A program made the translations under genes and the position numbers. Below, one piece after another: positions 30,840-41,449 of a stretch of DNA of 64,000 nucleotides. The notes beneath the pieces were generated by a model. That model saw only the letters and a program-made list of their open reading frames with translations, had not been told where the DNA came from and did not search any database. Source of the stretch: Plasmopara viticola (taxonomy: Eukaryota > Oomycota > Peronosporomycetes > Peronosporales > Peronosporaceae); contig MBPM02000005.1 of assembly GCA_001695595.3 (NCBI GenBank), positions 1,817,172 to 1,881,171 on the forward strand, in the 5' to 3' direction. How positions within the stretch are numbered: the stretch's first letter is position 1; each line of letters opens with the position of its first letter.

Positions 30840-32825
30840 AATAGTCGTGTCCATGGGCTTAGCTGACTTGAGTCCAGTACAAGTAGACTTTAGGCTGGTA
30901 AGCGAATTAACATTTGCAGTTTTAGCTGCGGCAAGCAATACAGGGACTTTGTGCTTTCTGAGAGGGCAGATGACAAGAAAGTTTATCGCGCTTAAGAGAT
31001 TCAAAGGGTTGCTGGTAGAAGCCGCACCCTCGAAGCCAGGAAAACGCTGGTCACAATTAGAGATTTAAGCTACCGGAACCCACGCGCTAGGACTAAGCTG
31101 TCTCTATCGCGGGATGCTGGTAGCGATCCGACCCATATTGGGACCGGGTTCCGTACCCCTCAATACACTATGGGGCTTTTTCGGTCAGTGGGGCGTCCCC
31201 CACCCAAACTACCCAATCGGGCGCGTTTTGGTAGGGCAGTCACACACTCGGGTGTGATGGCTCGACCACTTTAGTGACCTATCTCCGGCTGCCTTAATTC
31301 GGATCCTATGGGTATCGAACCAGGTACCTCCCATTCCTGGGTCGAACGGCTAACCGCTCGAGCCACAGGGTCGGTTTGGTCACAATTAGAGGCGGGCGCC
31401 GTACTGAAAAAAAAACTCAGTCTTTGAGTTAGTGTGTGGAAAATCCCTGCCATGGGAGCTAAGCTTCACAGCTCACAAACGAGAAGCTAGTACCGGAAGA
31501 GTGCTGTTTTTTTTAGTGAGTATACTGTGTTACAGAAAACAAATTCGAGTTCTGAGTATCTTCGGCACGACAGATTATTCGTAATAGCGGTCATACGCCA
31601 ACGATAGCTCGACTGGTCAATGGATTGGTCCTTGACAACCTCTTGGTCGATAAAAATTTGATAATAAATTGCAAGAGCCTTGACAGCTAGAGCCGTTTCT
31701 TGTTATTTAACATGGATAAGTATGACTTGATTCTGGGCTTGCCACGAGAATAAAAGCTTGACCTCTGAATCAATTGGTGTGACAAAGTTATAGACCCCAC
31801 CTGCCAGTTCCCACGCAATCGGACGTTGGTGGGTCATGTTCTTGAATGTGCTGTGAGAATGGATTCGTAGAAAAGAAGTCAGATCAATTACACACTCGAG
31901 ATAAATATAAGTAGATGTGTAGGCACAAAATTTACAAAGTTTAGACGTCACAACGGCCTTTTCAATCTATTAGCATGGACAAGCTTTGCTTGCAGCGTCG
32001 GCGGCCGAAGGCACCAACGATTGCTTCTATTAAAGCTTATCGCATCAAGCTTCCAATCCCTGAAAATTGTGTCCACAAGACGTGTTGGGTACTACAGCTT
32101 CAAAGGGGGTGGCAATGCAGCTTCGCATATTGGTGACGTAGCACCACCAACTGGGGGTGACAAAGAAGTGTTTGCGAGTGTTATGGGTTCTCTGGACACA
32201 TCTTTTAGCACAAATTCATTATTGTGCCACCAAGAGGGAATAACATAGTACCGCACGAAGAGTAAGGAGCTGCGACATTTGATCGACAACTAAATATTGA
32301 AACGACTGTGCGGACAAAGATGAAAGCTATTCACAGAAATAGTTGACAGTGTGACCAGTCGCCGTGTCACGGTAGGTGTGCTCCGATGAGAGGCATTGCT
32401 AAAGGTGTCAGAGTTGCCAAAATTCGAAGAAGTCAAAGCTACTGAGCTCTTGACACAATCAATAAATCATAAGTGTTGTTCCTGATTGTGAAACCCTCAA
32501 AAAGAATTAAATTATCTCAGTAAATAGAGTACGTTGCGCCAAGACTCAAATTTTTTAGAAGCTCCCCAGAATTCGTTATCTCCTTTTACTAAATTCGATG
32601 TCCAGAAATCCATATATTAAAATTCTGAAGAATTAGGGAAGTAACACACGAGATCAATCTCGTGTTAGATACAAAGAAATGTGTCACCACGAAATGGCCA
32701 CTACAATGAGAGCAATGTATACTTATAACAGGTGAATAACCGCAAATGCATTTTTTGTCATCACGAACATTTTTTTTATAAGTTAATGGAAGTGTTGACT
32801 TGCTTACGCCAAGAGTAGGTTGAGC
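30840..32825 (+). repeat. Degenerate Gypsy-like block G carrying a SINE
   Basis: Parallels 7820-6170 (-) and, in part, 44115-44640 (+). Upstream part: a frame with SPVQVDFRL and GLLVEAAPSKPGKRW (30847-31068, interrupted by the SINE). Near 31590-31760 it reads ARLVNGLVLDNLLVD and then FNMDKYDLILGLP followed by a stop, resembling a retropepsin domain of Ty3/gypsy type. The remainder to 32825 is non-coding by eye. The family call rests on these short motifs. Confidence 0.5.
31063..31376 (-). mobile_element. tRNA-derived SINE with target-site duplication
   Basis: A 314-bp insertion bounded by TGGTCACAATTAGAG at 31048-31062 and 31377-31391. Read on the minus strand, the head near 31370 begins GACCCTG and contains an A-box-like TGGCTCGAGCGG (31365-31354) and a B-box-like GGTTCGATACC (31321-31311), spaced as in tRNA genes. 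The acceptor stem does not close properly, so it is not a functional tRNA gene. The same sequence without the insertion is present at about 44190-44210 (+) and about 7620-7600 (-). Internal pol III promoter boxes plus a 15-bp duplication are the hallmarks of a SINE. Confidence 0.8.
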
Positions 32826-35219
32826 CTTGCAACGGTGTCTACACGAACGCCTATATCAAGAAAGGATGCTTAGCGCAGCATCGAGCATGAGTGCACGCTG
32901 TGTAGTGCTCTGGATTTGGTAGATAGCGTTTAACAATTCGTCGTGGGGATACCTTATACACCTAGTAAAATTTAAGGGAGGTATCAAACGCGCCGGAGAC
33001 GCTAAAGTGTTTGGCTACGCAATTGCTTTTGCCATTTCTGGCTTTTGCCCAGGCATAATCTAACAAAGTGCTCACCCATTACTGCTCTAAAGAAGATCCG
33101 AGAACTCTAAAGACCTACTATGTCTCTGGGACATTTCTAAGGTCGTGAGAGCCAATAACGTTTAGACCAGTACAAACAAATGAACCGTCGCAGCAGAAAT
33201 CATGCAAAAATCTTTAGCCTTTCTAAAAAGACCATAGTGCTCGCCCAGATAAAAAACGTGAACGCCGTCTTTGCGTGGCCTACGTCACGTTTTAGAAACG
33301 AACTTGATCATAAGTACCTGACAAATCTAGCCCTACAAAATCTCTGTCCGATTCATAAAGTTAGACATTGCGTGGTGGTGTGAGAGCCATACCAGGATAA
33401 TTTTTATAGCGTCAGGGAAAGCCTTCAACCGGCACCTGATCTAGCTTTGATGGTCAAGACAAAGCCGTTCAGCGTCGTTTGCAACGCTCATACTGTGCCA
33501 TCGGCTTCGCGTAACTGCGACTCAAAGTCATTTTGTTTATTCCAGACAAATGGAACTTTTTTCTCATGAGAAGGAATCACTTGCTTAAAGACACGCACTG
33601 GTGAAGTTCCGCGAAAATCGTCCAGGCCCTAAGCCCTTTGTGGTTGAACATGACCACGCATCGATGCAGACGACAATACGTCCGCTATGTTTCCTGTAAA
33701 AAATGGCAAGATGATTGCCAATTTGTGCGAATTACAACCGTTACGTTAAATACAAGCTCAATGTGCTTCAAGCCGCGCTTTCACACAGCTCCCGATTCAG
33801 CTTCTTATGACACCGAGTGAATTTCTTTACGAGAGCCTTAATGCAGTGGTAAGAGCCCATACACAGCTATCGTCATGTAGCATCGGAGCATTGACGTTTA
33901 TAGGATAAGTTTCGTATGTTGACGTCACATAAGAGAGTTTTTCGGCGAGTCCACATAGCGCACGAAAAAGATGAGCGTATTAATCGACTTGCATTGACTA
34001 AGATATACTAATCAGGAGCATTCCGAAAAAAATAGTGTGAGTAGACATCCGTTGAGGTGGCGACTTACATATGGTCGCGGTGACGAAAATGTTGCACATC
34101 TCATCGTCAGCGTTAGAACACTCTGCTGATGTTCCCGAAGCACTCGTCTAAGAAATTCCCTGTCCTTAACAGACATTAACATTATGGCATCCCGCGAATG
34201 AGTTTAAACGCTTCTTTTAGCTCTTGGGGTCGGCCCATATGGTCAAGCTACAGCTTTTGTATAAAGAATTCGAACTCTTAAAGTCCTTGAGGAAGAGACG
34301 GGTCTACTTTGGTACGCGACTACTAAGCTTCACAATTCAATTGAAAAACGCGAATCGACCAGACTGCGTCAGGAAGTTGCTTTTCAAATGGCGATTTCTA
34401 GGCTCAACCGCCCATTAGAATCTCACAGTCTTATAAATGTCTAGTCTCTCAGCTTAAGGGTCGATATTGCCGTAGCCATGGGCACCATCATTCGCCGTAT
34501 GACCATCCTTCTCACTTTAACAACCAGGCTGAGCATGGGGTAGAAACCTGAATAGTTCTTGAGGACATATGGGGTCCTTTAAATCGTGGTACCCTCTAAA
34601 GCGCCGGTTGGATGCGTTGATCTCGTTTTAGAAAGTCCGATGGTATACAGTGACCCGTACCTCCGTCCAGTCAGACAGCAATTATAATTGACGCGATTTT
34701 TGAAGTCATCCTATCAAATGATAGGTTTTAAGTACCAAACAATACTTGTTTATACTTGAAAAGGAATTTAAATATCATCTTATTTGTTCGCTGAGATATA
34801 CTGTGAGGGAAAGCATCGCATCCCTAGCTCTGTTAGTAAGCTTTTCGCGAAGTCGAATACATCGTTTCAATGAAAAGGTATCAAATTCGAGTTCTAAGAT
34901 GAAAGCTTGATCTTTGTTTAAGGATTAACTCGAGTACCCGTACTGTTATAATCACCACAGTTTGCCCATAGTATCTGTAATCAAGTGAATATTGTCAAAA
35001 TCCAGACTTCGAATACCTCAGAATAAAGCCTCTTTGTTCAGAAACTGTACATGCAATGTAACAACCGTCAGGGGTACATTTTCGACAACTTTAAACTCTA
35101 TTTTGCACGTACGGCAAAAAACAGGTGAACACTTTCGACTTTCACCAGCAGATCCGCCACCGCAGTGATGTCAATGACGGGGTCAGTAATTTTTATGACC
35201 TGAAAGATTTACCGAAAAT
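32826..35219. other. Degenerate intergenic DNA, no gene recognised
   Basis: Only short frames occur (for example 33180-33383, 33638-33820, 34224-34418), with no recognisable motif and no second copy. I cannot assign this 2.4-kb region. Confidence 0.4.
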
Positions 35220-35230
35220 AAAACTGCTTT

Positions 35231-35558
35231 TTTCGGAAAAAGTTGGGGTGACGCCCTCCTTCCAAGCGCGGGGGCTAAATGCTCGCGCGCTTCGGGCAGG
35301 TGCTCTCGGGCATCTGCAGTTTTCTAACGAGTCTCACCCTCGACGCGGCGGTCTCCAGCACCAGGGCGCCACCTGGGCTCTTACCAAGTCAGAACTACAC
35401 AAAATAATGGAAGACCCTCACGGCCTCGGTGCTGGCTGCACTGCCCGCCGAACGAGACCCGACGTATGCGGACACCACTCTATGCCGTGGACTAGCCATA
35501 GAGCCTAGCACGTGCATAACTTGGTAACGCGATAACGTAATACAATACAATACAATAC
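35231..35558 (+). mobile_element. 328-bp LINE-derived mini-element with both termini
   Basis: Bounded by AAAACTGCTTT at 35220-35230 and 35559-35569. Its 5' part (GTTGGGGTGACGCCCTCC..., about 35241-35367) matches the 5' end of the LINE at 10897-10760 (-). About 30 bases (35368-35399, encoding WALTKSELH) match the RT C-terminus. From about 35405 it matches the LINE 3' end at about 9895-9745. It ends in an ATACA-type pentamer tail. It has no coding capacity of its own and is a double internal deletion derivative. Confidence 0.8.
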
Positions 35559-35639
35559 AAAACTGCTTTACAGACACACCTCTATTTAATTATATTTTGT
35601 TTCTGCTTCAACTTGGTAGACAAAGTACATTAACCTGTG

Positions 35640-36240
35640 CTCTATCTTTTGCCGTCAATTTGTCTCACTGAGCTTGCCGTGTCAAAATTACAAGCACAGC
35701 GTACGGGCGGTACATGCTCTTTGACCTATGACCCCTTTTTATCAAGTATATGTTCTCAGTCATTTTATTGTAAATTCCTATGTACTTTCACAGTAGCCTC
35801 ATTCTCGATGTTAAATTATGACAGCTCATCATATCAGCACTAATGTTCAACATGTCCTGCGTCACAACAGATGGTTCCTTTTCAACGTTAGATAATGTAA
35901 CGGCAGCATCGCTTTGACACATTCGTGCCGGCAACACGTTTGAGCAGACTTTGCTTGATACTTACGAGTAGTCAGCGTACAATTGAACTTCAAAGGTGCA
36001 AAGCGGCGACTGTGTCAATCGAGCGAGATCTTAATCGTAAAAGCCGTAAAACCTTATAGAATCCAACAAATACTCTACCTTTACAAGTTCCTGGTAAGTG
36101 TGGCATTCTGACATCACGTATCAGTTTACCAAAAAGTCGGCAGCTTTATGCCATTAAAAAGGAAATCTCGACATTCTCCGCTTGGAAGCGCACAGTTGAA
36201 CTAGGGTAGACAAACCACAGGGTTGTTCCTTGAAGCGACA
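35640..36240 (+). repeat. Dispersed block, direct copy of 44.65-45.35 kb
   Basis: Shares GCGTACGGGCGGT (about 35700 and 44668), CATATCAGCACTAATGTTCAACATGTC (about 35828 and 44808) and GGGTAGACA-ACCA-AGGG (about 36205 and 45340). No frame of note. It precedes the WRKY19-like frame here and the 45.3-45.9 kb pseudogene in the other copy. Confidence 0.6.
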
Positions 36241-36255
36241 ATGTCACCAAGCTAA

Positions 36256-36675
36256 CCTGAACTGAAAACAAACAATCAATTGGCTGACGCCGCTGCTATC
36301 GAACTGAACAGTCGAACACAGAAGAATCTACGAAAGCTTAGCCCTGCAAAATCCGACACGCTGAAGCAATTTCATAGCGCAAAGCTTTGTGGTATGATTG
36401 ATTGCAACAAACGCGCTAAAGCTAGAGGCGTTTGCATTGCTCACGGGGGTGGCTTACGATGCTCGACATTAAATTGCATTAAACATGCCGTCAGTCGTGG
36501 TCTCTGTATCCGTCACGGAGGAGGTAAGCAATTTGCTGTCAAGGGATGTCCGAACGCATCACGCAAGAAGGGGGTGCGATGGAGCCACAGGGGCAAACGT
36601 CAATGCAAACTTGAGAAATTCATTACACGCCTCAAGTTTGGCACCTACTGTTTGATTCATGGACGAGTAAGATGA
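36256..36675 (+). CDS. WRKY19-like Cys/His-repeat protein, 3' exon or fragment
   Basis: The frame is open from 36256 to TGA 36673-36675. It contains repeats of the type C-GC-KRA-ARGVC-AHGGG: the first (CGMIDCNKRAKARGVCIAHGGG) starts at about 36388 and the second (NCIKHAVSRGLCIRHGGG) at about 36474. A third at about 36547 is degenerate (GVRWSHRGK, where Cys and the HGGG are lost). Such repeats are established for oomycete proteins annotated as WRKY19-like zinc-finger proteins. No ATG precedes the first repeat in frame: the first in-frame ATG is inside it (about 36394) and an upstream ATG at 36241 hits TAA at 36253. Either an upstream exon is missing from my reading (a CTAAC branch-like site lies at 36252) or the gene is 5'-truncated. 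Probably nuclear, role unknown. Confidence 0.55.
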   Translation, partial: PELKTNNQLADAAAIELNSRTQKNLRKLSPAKSDTLKQFHSAKLCGMIDCNKRAKARGVCIAHGGGLRCSTLNCIKHAVSRGLCIRHGGGKQFAVKGCPNASRKKGVRWSHRGKRQCKLEKFITRLKFGTYCLIHGRVR

Positions 36676-37626
36676 ATTTATCGTAATTTACAACCTTTGT
36701 TCTTGGCATATACTGATAACTTGCTTAATTACCGACATTATCGTCTGAATGCTTCGTACAGCCAATTAGAGACACGCAGATTTTCTGTTTGTTCACGGTA
36801 GAGCAAGTTGCAGCTCGATCTTTTACAATAGGTATCAAGCGTGATAATGGTTTTGACGTTAATATTGCATTGCTTTTGAAATTGGAACCAAGCTTGCATA
36901 TTTATCATAATGCGACATGTGTGCACGATGCGCCTGTGTCACGGGTCGGAATTGAAGTCTGCGTGAACGATACTTAGTTTTTTGTTTTACTTACGCATTA
37001 AATTTCATGCTCAGCATTTGCTATTCGCTTCCTTTCATGCATAGGTCATGAACAATCTAGAAGACAAATAATTTTCACATGCAGATAGAAGACATTTCGG
37101 CTTCTTCTACCATTAGCGAAGTCTCAAGCTTAATCAAGCATTAAATGCAAGTTACCTTCAAAAGGCGCGAGACAAGAACCGCTTTAGAGCACGTAAAGCA
37201 TGACCCCAAATTTGTTGATACATAAAGGTTTCCGCTCGAATTGCGGCTTGTAAGACCTTCTTCCAGCCCATCGTGCACACATATTCTGCGCATTGTCGTT
37301 GCTTTTTGTGTAGTCGAATGAATATTTGCGTGCGCAACCAACCAAAAGAAATTGCTTGTAGAGTACAAAGTAGACATCGCTTTCTAAATATTGCTGTTCC
37401 ACAATATCTACCAGGTGTAGCCAAATCAGAAAGCAGAAAGCAAAAATAAAATACGCAAGATACACTTTATAAACCGAGACAAGAGAAGGCGAAAGCATAG
37501 GTAGAGAGCATCAATGCTGTAGTTTTTGTGCCCCCCCCCCCTTAAGAAATATAAGACCACCGTATAATTTACTAGAAATAAAGCAAGCTGGATATATTAC
37601 GCGCGTATCTTCCATTACTGACAAGC
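36676..37626. other. Upstream region of TMEM260
   Basis: No gene seen. Overlapping minus-strand frames at 37141-37498 lack motifs and are probably chance. A 12-base C run lies at about 37532-37543, roughly 85 bp before the TMEM260 start. Confidence 0.4.
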
Positions 37627-40310
37627 ATGAAACGTCGCAAAGAGCACCGTGCCGCCGCCATCCATGCCATTTCCACCGGATGCCATGAACTCGTTAGCAA
37701 CTCTACCCCCTCAATTTCGTATACATTGTCGATTGGCGATATAGCGCTAATGACGTTGCTTGCGTCGGGGACTCTGCTTGGCTACACCATGACGCTGTAC
37801 CCGACTATTGCTGGGGGAGACAGCGGGGAGCTTGTGGCCGAATCCTGTCATTTGGGTATCTCGCATCCTCCTGGGTACCCTCTTTACAATATCGTCGTCC
37901 ACCTCTTTACCCACTACTTGCCATTTGGCGATACACCAGCTTGGCGGGCCAACTTTTTCTCAGCTGGTGCGGTTGTTTGCGAAACTTTTGACGAAAACAG
38001 CAATTCTTAACTTTCATGATTTCGTTTCTACTTCTCATACAGTTTGCGGCACAACAGCAGTGACATTTATTTATCTCAGCTTGTTGCACTGGATGGCACC
38101 TACAAAGTGGAACGGGCGACGTGTTGCTGCTGCCACTGCTGCTGTACGTTCAACTTTTTGCCAAAATCAGGTTGCATTTTTCACTCGCTAATGTGTCTTC
38201 AAACTCTTGATTTGGTATTTTAGGCTTTATTTGGATTTTCCCCGCTTATATGGACGTATGCAGTGGGGGCTGAAGTTTTTGCATTGAACAATGCCTTTGC
38301 AGCCGTGTTGATCTATTTATTGCTCCAATACGCGCGTCGTTTAGATTTCAACTTGGCGCTGATCGGGGCGTTTTTTTGTGGTCTCGCAATGTGCAATCAG
38401 CACACGATCGTGCTTTTTGAGGTGCCAATTATTGGGTGGGTGCTATGGTCCAGACGACAAACATTGTGGTGGAAAGAGTTTGCACAATTGGCGGGTGCAT
38501 TGATGCTTGGCTTGACGCCGTACCTTTACATGCCACTCGTCGCTCTATGGCATCCGCAGCCAGGATCATGGGGAGATGTGTCAACGTTCAGTGGCTTCCT
38601 TCACCACGTTCGTCGAGCAGACTATGGTACCTTTCGGTTATACGCAAGTAACGAACGCAATGAAGACGTTTGGACACGGCTGTACCTCTATGGAGTTGAC
38701 GTAGCAACTCGAGAGATTCCTTTTCAGCTTGCATTTCCCGTCGTTGCACTCGGAATGCTTCAGACTCTTAAGTCTGATAGATTCAATCATCAATTGGGTT
38801 GGTTTGTGATGGCTGTGTACACCTTTTACATGATTGTTTTCCATTCACTCGCCAATCTGCCACTCAACGAAGGTCTTCTATACGGCGTTCAAATGCGCTT
38901 TTGGCAACAACCCAACGTGATACTGTTTATCTGGTTTGGACTTGGCCTGGGGTACATTGTGGATTTAGTCAAACGTGTTGGTGACAGGCACTTTCGAGCA
39001 CTCAGGACTATCATTGTTGTGCTTCTTGACCTTTCTTGTCTGGCGTTGATCAGTGCCCAAATTTATCGTTGGTACAAGCTGTGCGACCAGAGTCAAGCCT
39101 TTTACATTCGAAACTACGCCCAGGCCCTACTGGACCCACTGCCACTCAACGCTGTGCTGCTGGTGAATTTTGATCTCCAGTGGACGTCACTGCGATATGT
39201 GCAGCGCTGTGAGTTTCGACGCCCGGATGTGACGATTTTAAATCTTTCGATGATGACATACACGTGGTTCGCTGGAAAGCACGATCAGTATGCAAAGCTT
39301 CAATTTCCTGGATCCAGACTCGTGCCTTACGGCTCGATGGTAAAGTTTGCTTACATGTTGTGAAACGTCCACCATATTGATGCCTCTGTGATCATTTAGG
39401 GAGATGGCTTTAGTATGACGCAATTTTTAGACGCTAACATTGGTTCGATTGCATCGAAGACTTCACGAAAGCAGCCACGCATCTTCCTGGGTGGTAAATT
39501 GAGTTACAATGATCAAGATGTGAATGAAAAGTACACTCTTGTACCCTATGGGCTACTCGACGAGTTTCGAAGCCAATTGAGTCCATCTCCATCGCTCAAG
39601 AGTTGGTACTCGTCGCAAGTTAAAGTCAAGACGATGGTTCGCGACCGGCTATCAACACTTCCTCCTAAAGAGCTTTACGATGACAAAACGTGGGAATGGA
39701 CAATTGTAAGTGTAACTTTGGAATTCGCATGAGATACAGCTAACATTGTATTGTTTACACGACAGGCGCGAGATCATGGAATGAAAGAATTGAGCTGGGC
39801 TACGTACCTGCTAGAAAGAACCATCGCAGAGGATCCTGAAAACTTAATACTGTTGAGTGAGGCGGCTAAGCCTATGGAACGGTCGTACCAGTTGGAGCCA
39901 CACGCATTTTGGAATGCGGCGTCGACTTTGAAAAATTTGGGACTTGCGTACGCACAAATGGTCAAGTCGAGCCAAGAGTTTCCTGCAAAAGATCCATTTT
40001 TCAATCGTATTGTGGGTTCGAGCGTGGAAGATTCAATAAGGTAGACGCGTTTTGGTACTTGTAATGATTTATTTTGACAAACGTGGCTATGAGAAACGGC
40101 AGGTTGAAAGAGCGAGCATCAGCAAGAATGTTGGAAGTGTGGAGTGCGTGGCTTCAAGTGCCAGAGGCAATGCAAGACCCAGGGTATGAACCGATAGAGG
40201 GTATTGTCCGCAAGTTTGTCCCAGAGAAACAGAAGACTGGTCAATCCCGTAAAAAAGGGAAAAAGAAGAAAAAGGCCAAAAAACGAGCCTTCACGAAGAA
40301 AAAAAAGTAG
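37627..40310 (+). CDS. TMEM260: TMEM260 / DUF2723 multipass membrane protein, six exons
   Basis: Proposed exons: 37627-37966, 38043-38143, 38224-39339, 39400-39705, 39766-40040, 40094-40310. All five introns are GT-AG (76, 80, 60, 60 and 53 bp) and all junctions keep frame, giving 784 residues. The N-terminus has one hydrophobic helix (about 38-58), then the family signature GGDSGEL (63-69) and HPPGYPL (80-86). AEVFALNN (163-170) and repeated hydrophobic segments follow, matching DUF2723/TMEM260. Human TMEM260 is an ER protein O-mannosyltransferase; conservation of the acidic signature here makes a membrane glycosyltransferase plausible, but the substrate in oomycetes is unknown. The C-terminus is soluble and ends in a strongly Lys-rich tail terminating KKKK, which fits a KKxx ER-retrieval signal. 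No stops or frameshifts were found, so this looks functional. It converges on the gene at 41244-40636. Confidence 0.9.
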
Positions 40311-40407
40311 CTATTCGAAAAATTCAGAAAATCTTGTAAACACAACTACACCAAATCAGTAACTTGCTTTTCCTACTAGATCGAGTTCTGCAGGGTAAAG
40401 TATCGTC

Positions 40408-40460
40408 ACTTCAGACCAAAATCTATATGTGTTTAATACATATAGATTTTGGTCTGAAGT
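40408..40460. repeat. Perfect 23-bp inverted repeat between convergent genes
   Basis: Arm 40408-40430 is the exact reverse complement of arm 40438-40460, separated by the 7-base loop GTTTAAT. It lies about 100 bp after the TMEM260 stop and about 175 bp after the end of the convergent gene at 40636-41244. The related sequence at 8786 carries only one arm, so the hairpin is specific to this copy. It could fold in either 3' transcript or be the footprint of a small element. Confidence 0.85.
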
Positions 40461-40635
40461 TGTTAACTTGACACGCTACTTGGATTAGATTCGCAATGAA
40501 TTGAGGGAAGCAATCAGTATAAGCTTGAGAGACTCACAGCTGCCTTCGTCACCATCTGCAACTGAAATTTTAGTCAGGTGGGGAGGCAAATATCTCCAAT
40601 TACCACAATCACGGCACTTATTTGTATACTTTCCG

Positions 40636-41244
40636 CTACTTCACCGCCGCAGATGCCACAACTTCTTTCACTGGCTTCGGCGCACTTATGATGCGTCGCA
40701 CCAGGTCCTTCAACTTCATTTTTGAATCAACTTCGTGGTCATTTTCACTAGCATTCTCGGCCGTCAGTTCGATTTTAGCAAGAAGTTTGTAGTAAAAAGC
40801 CACATCACTTTTTAAATGCATTGCCTTCAGCCTCATACTAGCATTTTCCCGCAACAACTCTACCTCAAGACACCGCGCGACCTTCAATCGGTGGTGTAAC
40901 TGGTTATCAAAGTCTATGTCCTCGTCTTCCTTTGCTGCTTGTAATTCTTTTATAGAGTCTTCAGCGATAAGAGCGTCAGCAAATGGATGCTTTGCCTCGA
41001 GTTGTATCTGACTTGGTTTGTTGCGCTTAGTGGGTGGTAATACACTCTCCAAGTGACTCTCTCGAACCTCCAGTAGCCTTTTCTTCAATTCTATTGGTCT
41101 CGACGTCTTGGAAGTGTCTCGGAACCGTGCTGACTTGGCTGGAGTGCGAATCGTCGTAGGCGATCTTATGCCCGTAAGTGGGGCGGATGAAGACTTAGCG
41201 GGTGAGCTATTTCCCCGCGAAGTCGAAGCTTCGAGCTCCGGCAT
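40636..41244 (-). CDS. Hypothetical protein with Ser/Thr/Pro-rich N-terminus and coiled coil
   Basis: Uninterrupted 202-residue frame from ATG 41244 to TAG 40636-40638. Residues 1-50 are Ser/Thr/Pro/Arg-rich (RSPTTIRTPAKSARF). Residues 50-85 include KKRLLEVRESHLESVL and a basic PPTKRNKPSQ. Residues 95-165 form a probable coiled coil (IKELQAAKE...LEVELLRENASMRLKAMHLKSDVAFYYKLLAKIEL). The tail KMKLKDLVRRIISAPKPVK is basic. It has a broken paralog at 9079-9650. Survival of this frame against a decayed copy suggests it is, or recently was, expressed. No known family recognised; it could be a repeat-borne gene. Possibly nuclear, by composition only. Confidence 0.5.
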   Translation of the reverse strand: MPELEASTSRGNSSPAKSSSAPLTGIRSPTTIRTPAKSARFRDTSKTSRPIELKKRLLEVRESHLESVLPPTKRNKPSQIQLEAKHPFADALIAEDSIKELQAAKEDEDIDFDNQLHHRLKVARCLEVELLRENASMRLKAMHLKSDVAFYYKLLAKIELTAENASENDHEVDSKMKLKDLVRRIISAPKPVKEVVASAAVK

Positions 41245-41326
41245 CGAACCTACTCAAGCTTTTTACGGTTTTCTAAGTTTAGAAAAAAAAGGGTTACATA
41301 AAAATAAAATTGGTTACCTTCAATCG

Positions 41327-41440
41327 TCATGGATCGAAAAGAAAATTCATATTAGTGGGAGCTGGAGGAAATTATAATCGGTGTTTGTACCGGTCTTCCA
41401 GCCTTAATTTCATATGAATTGTGGATATGGGTATAAACTC
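41327..41440. other. Empty-site counterpart of the LINE insertion at 9743-10897
   Basis: GTTACCTTCAATCGTCATGG followed by AAAAGAAAATTCAT here corresponds to the two flanks of the LINE fragment (9725-9742 and 10898-10930). The nearby GGAAATTATAATCGG-GTTTGTA and ATTTCATAT also match 10940-10995. This confirms that 9743-10897 was inserted. Confidence 0.75.
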
Positions 41441-41449
41441 AGATACATT

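Noticed and set aside
31300..31376. tRNA gene
   Set aside because: A-box and B-box are present, but the acceptor stem does not close and the T-stem pairs poorly. The unit is bounded by a target duplication, so a SINE fits better.
37141..37498. Three overlapping minus-strand ORFs upstream of TMEM260
   Set aside because: Three frames open over the same bases without conserved content indicate chance openness.
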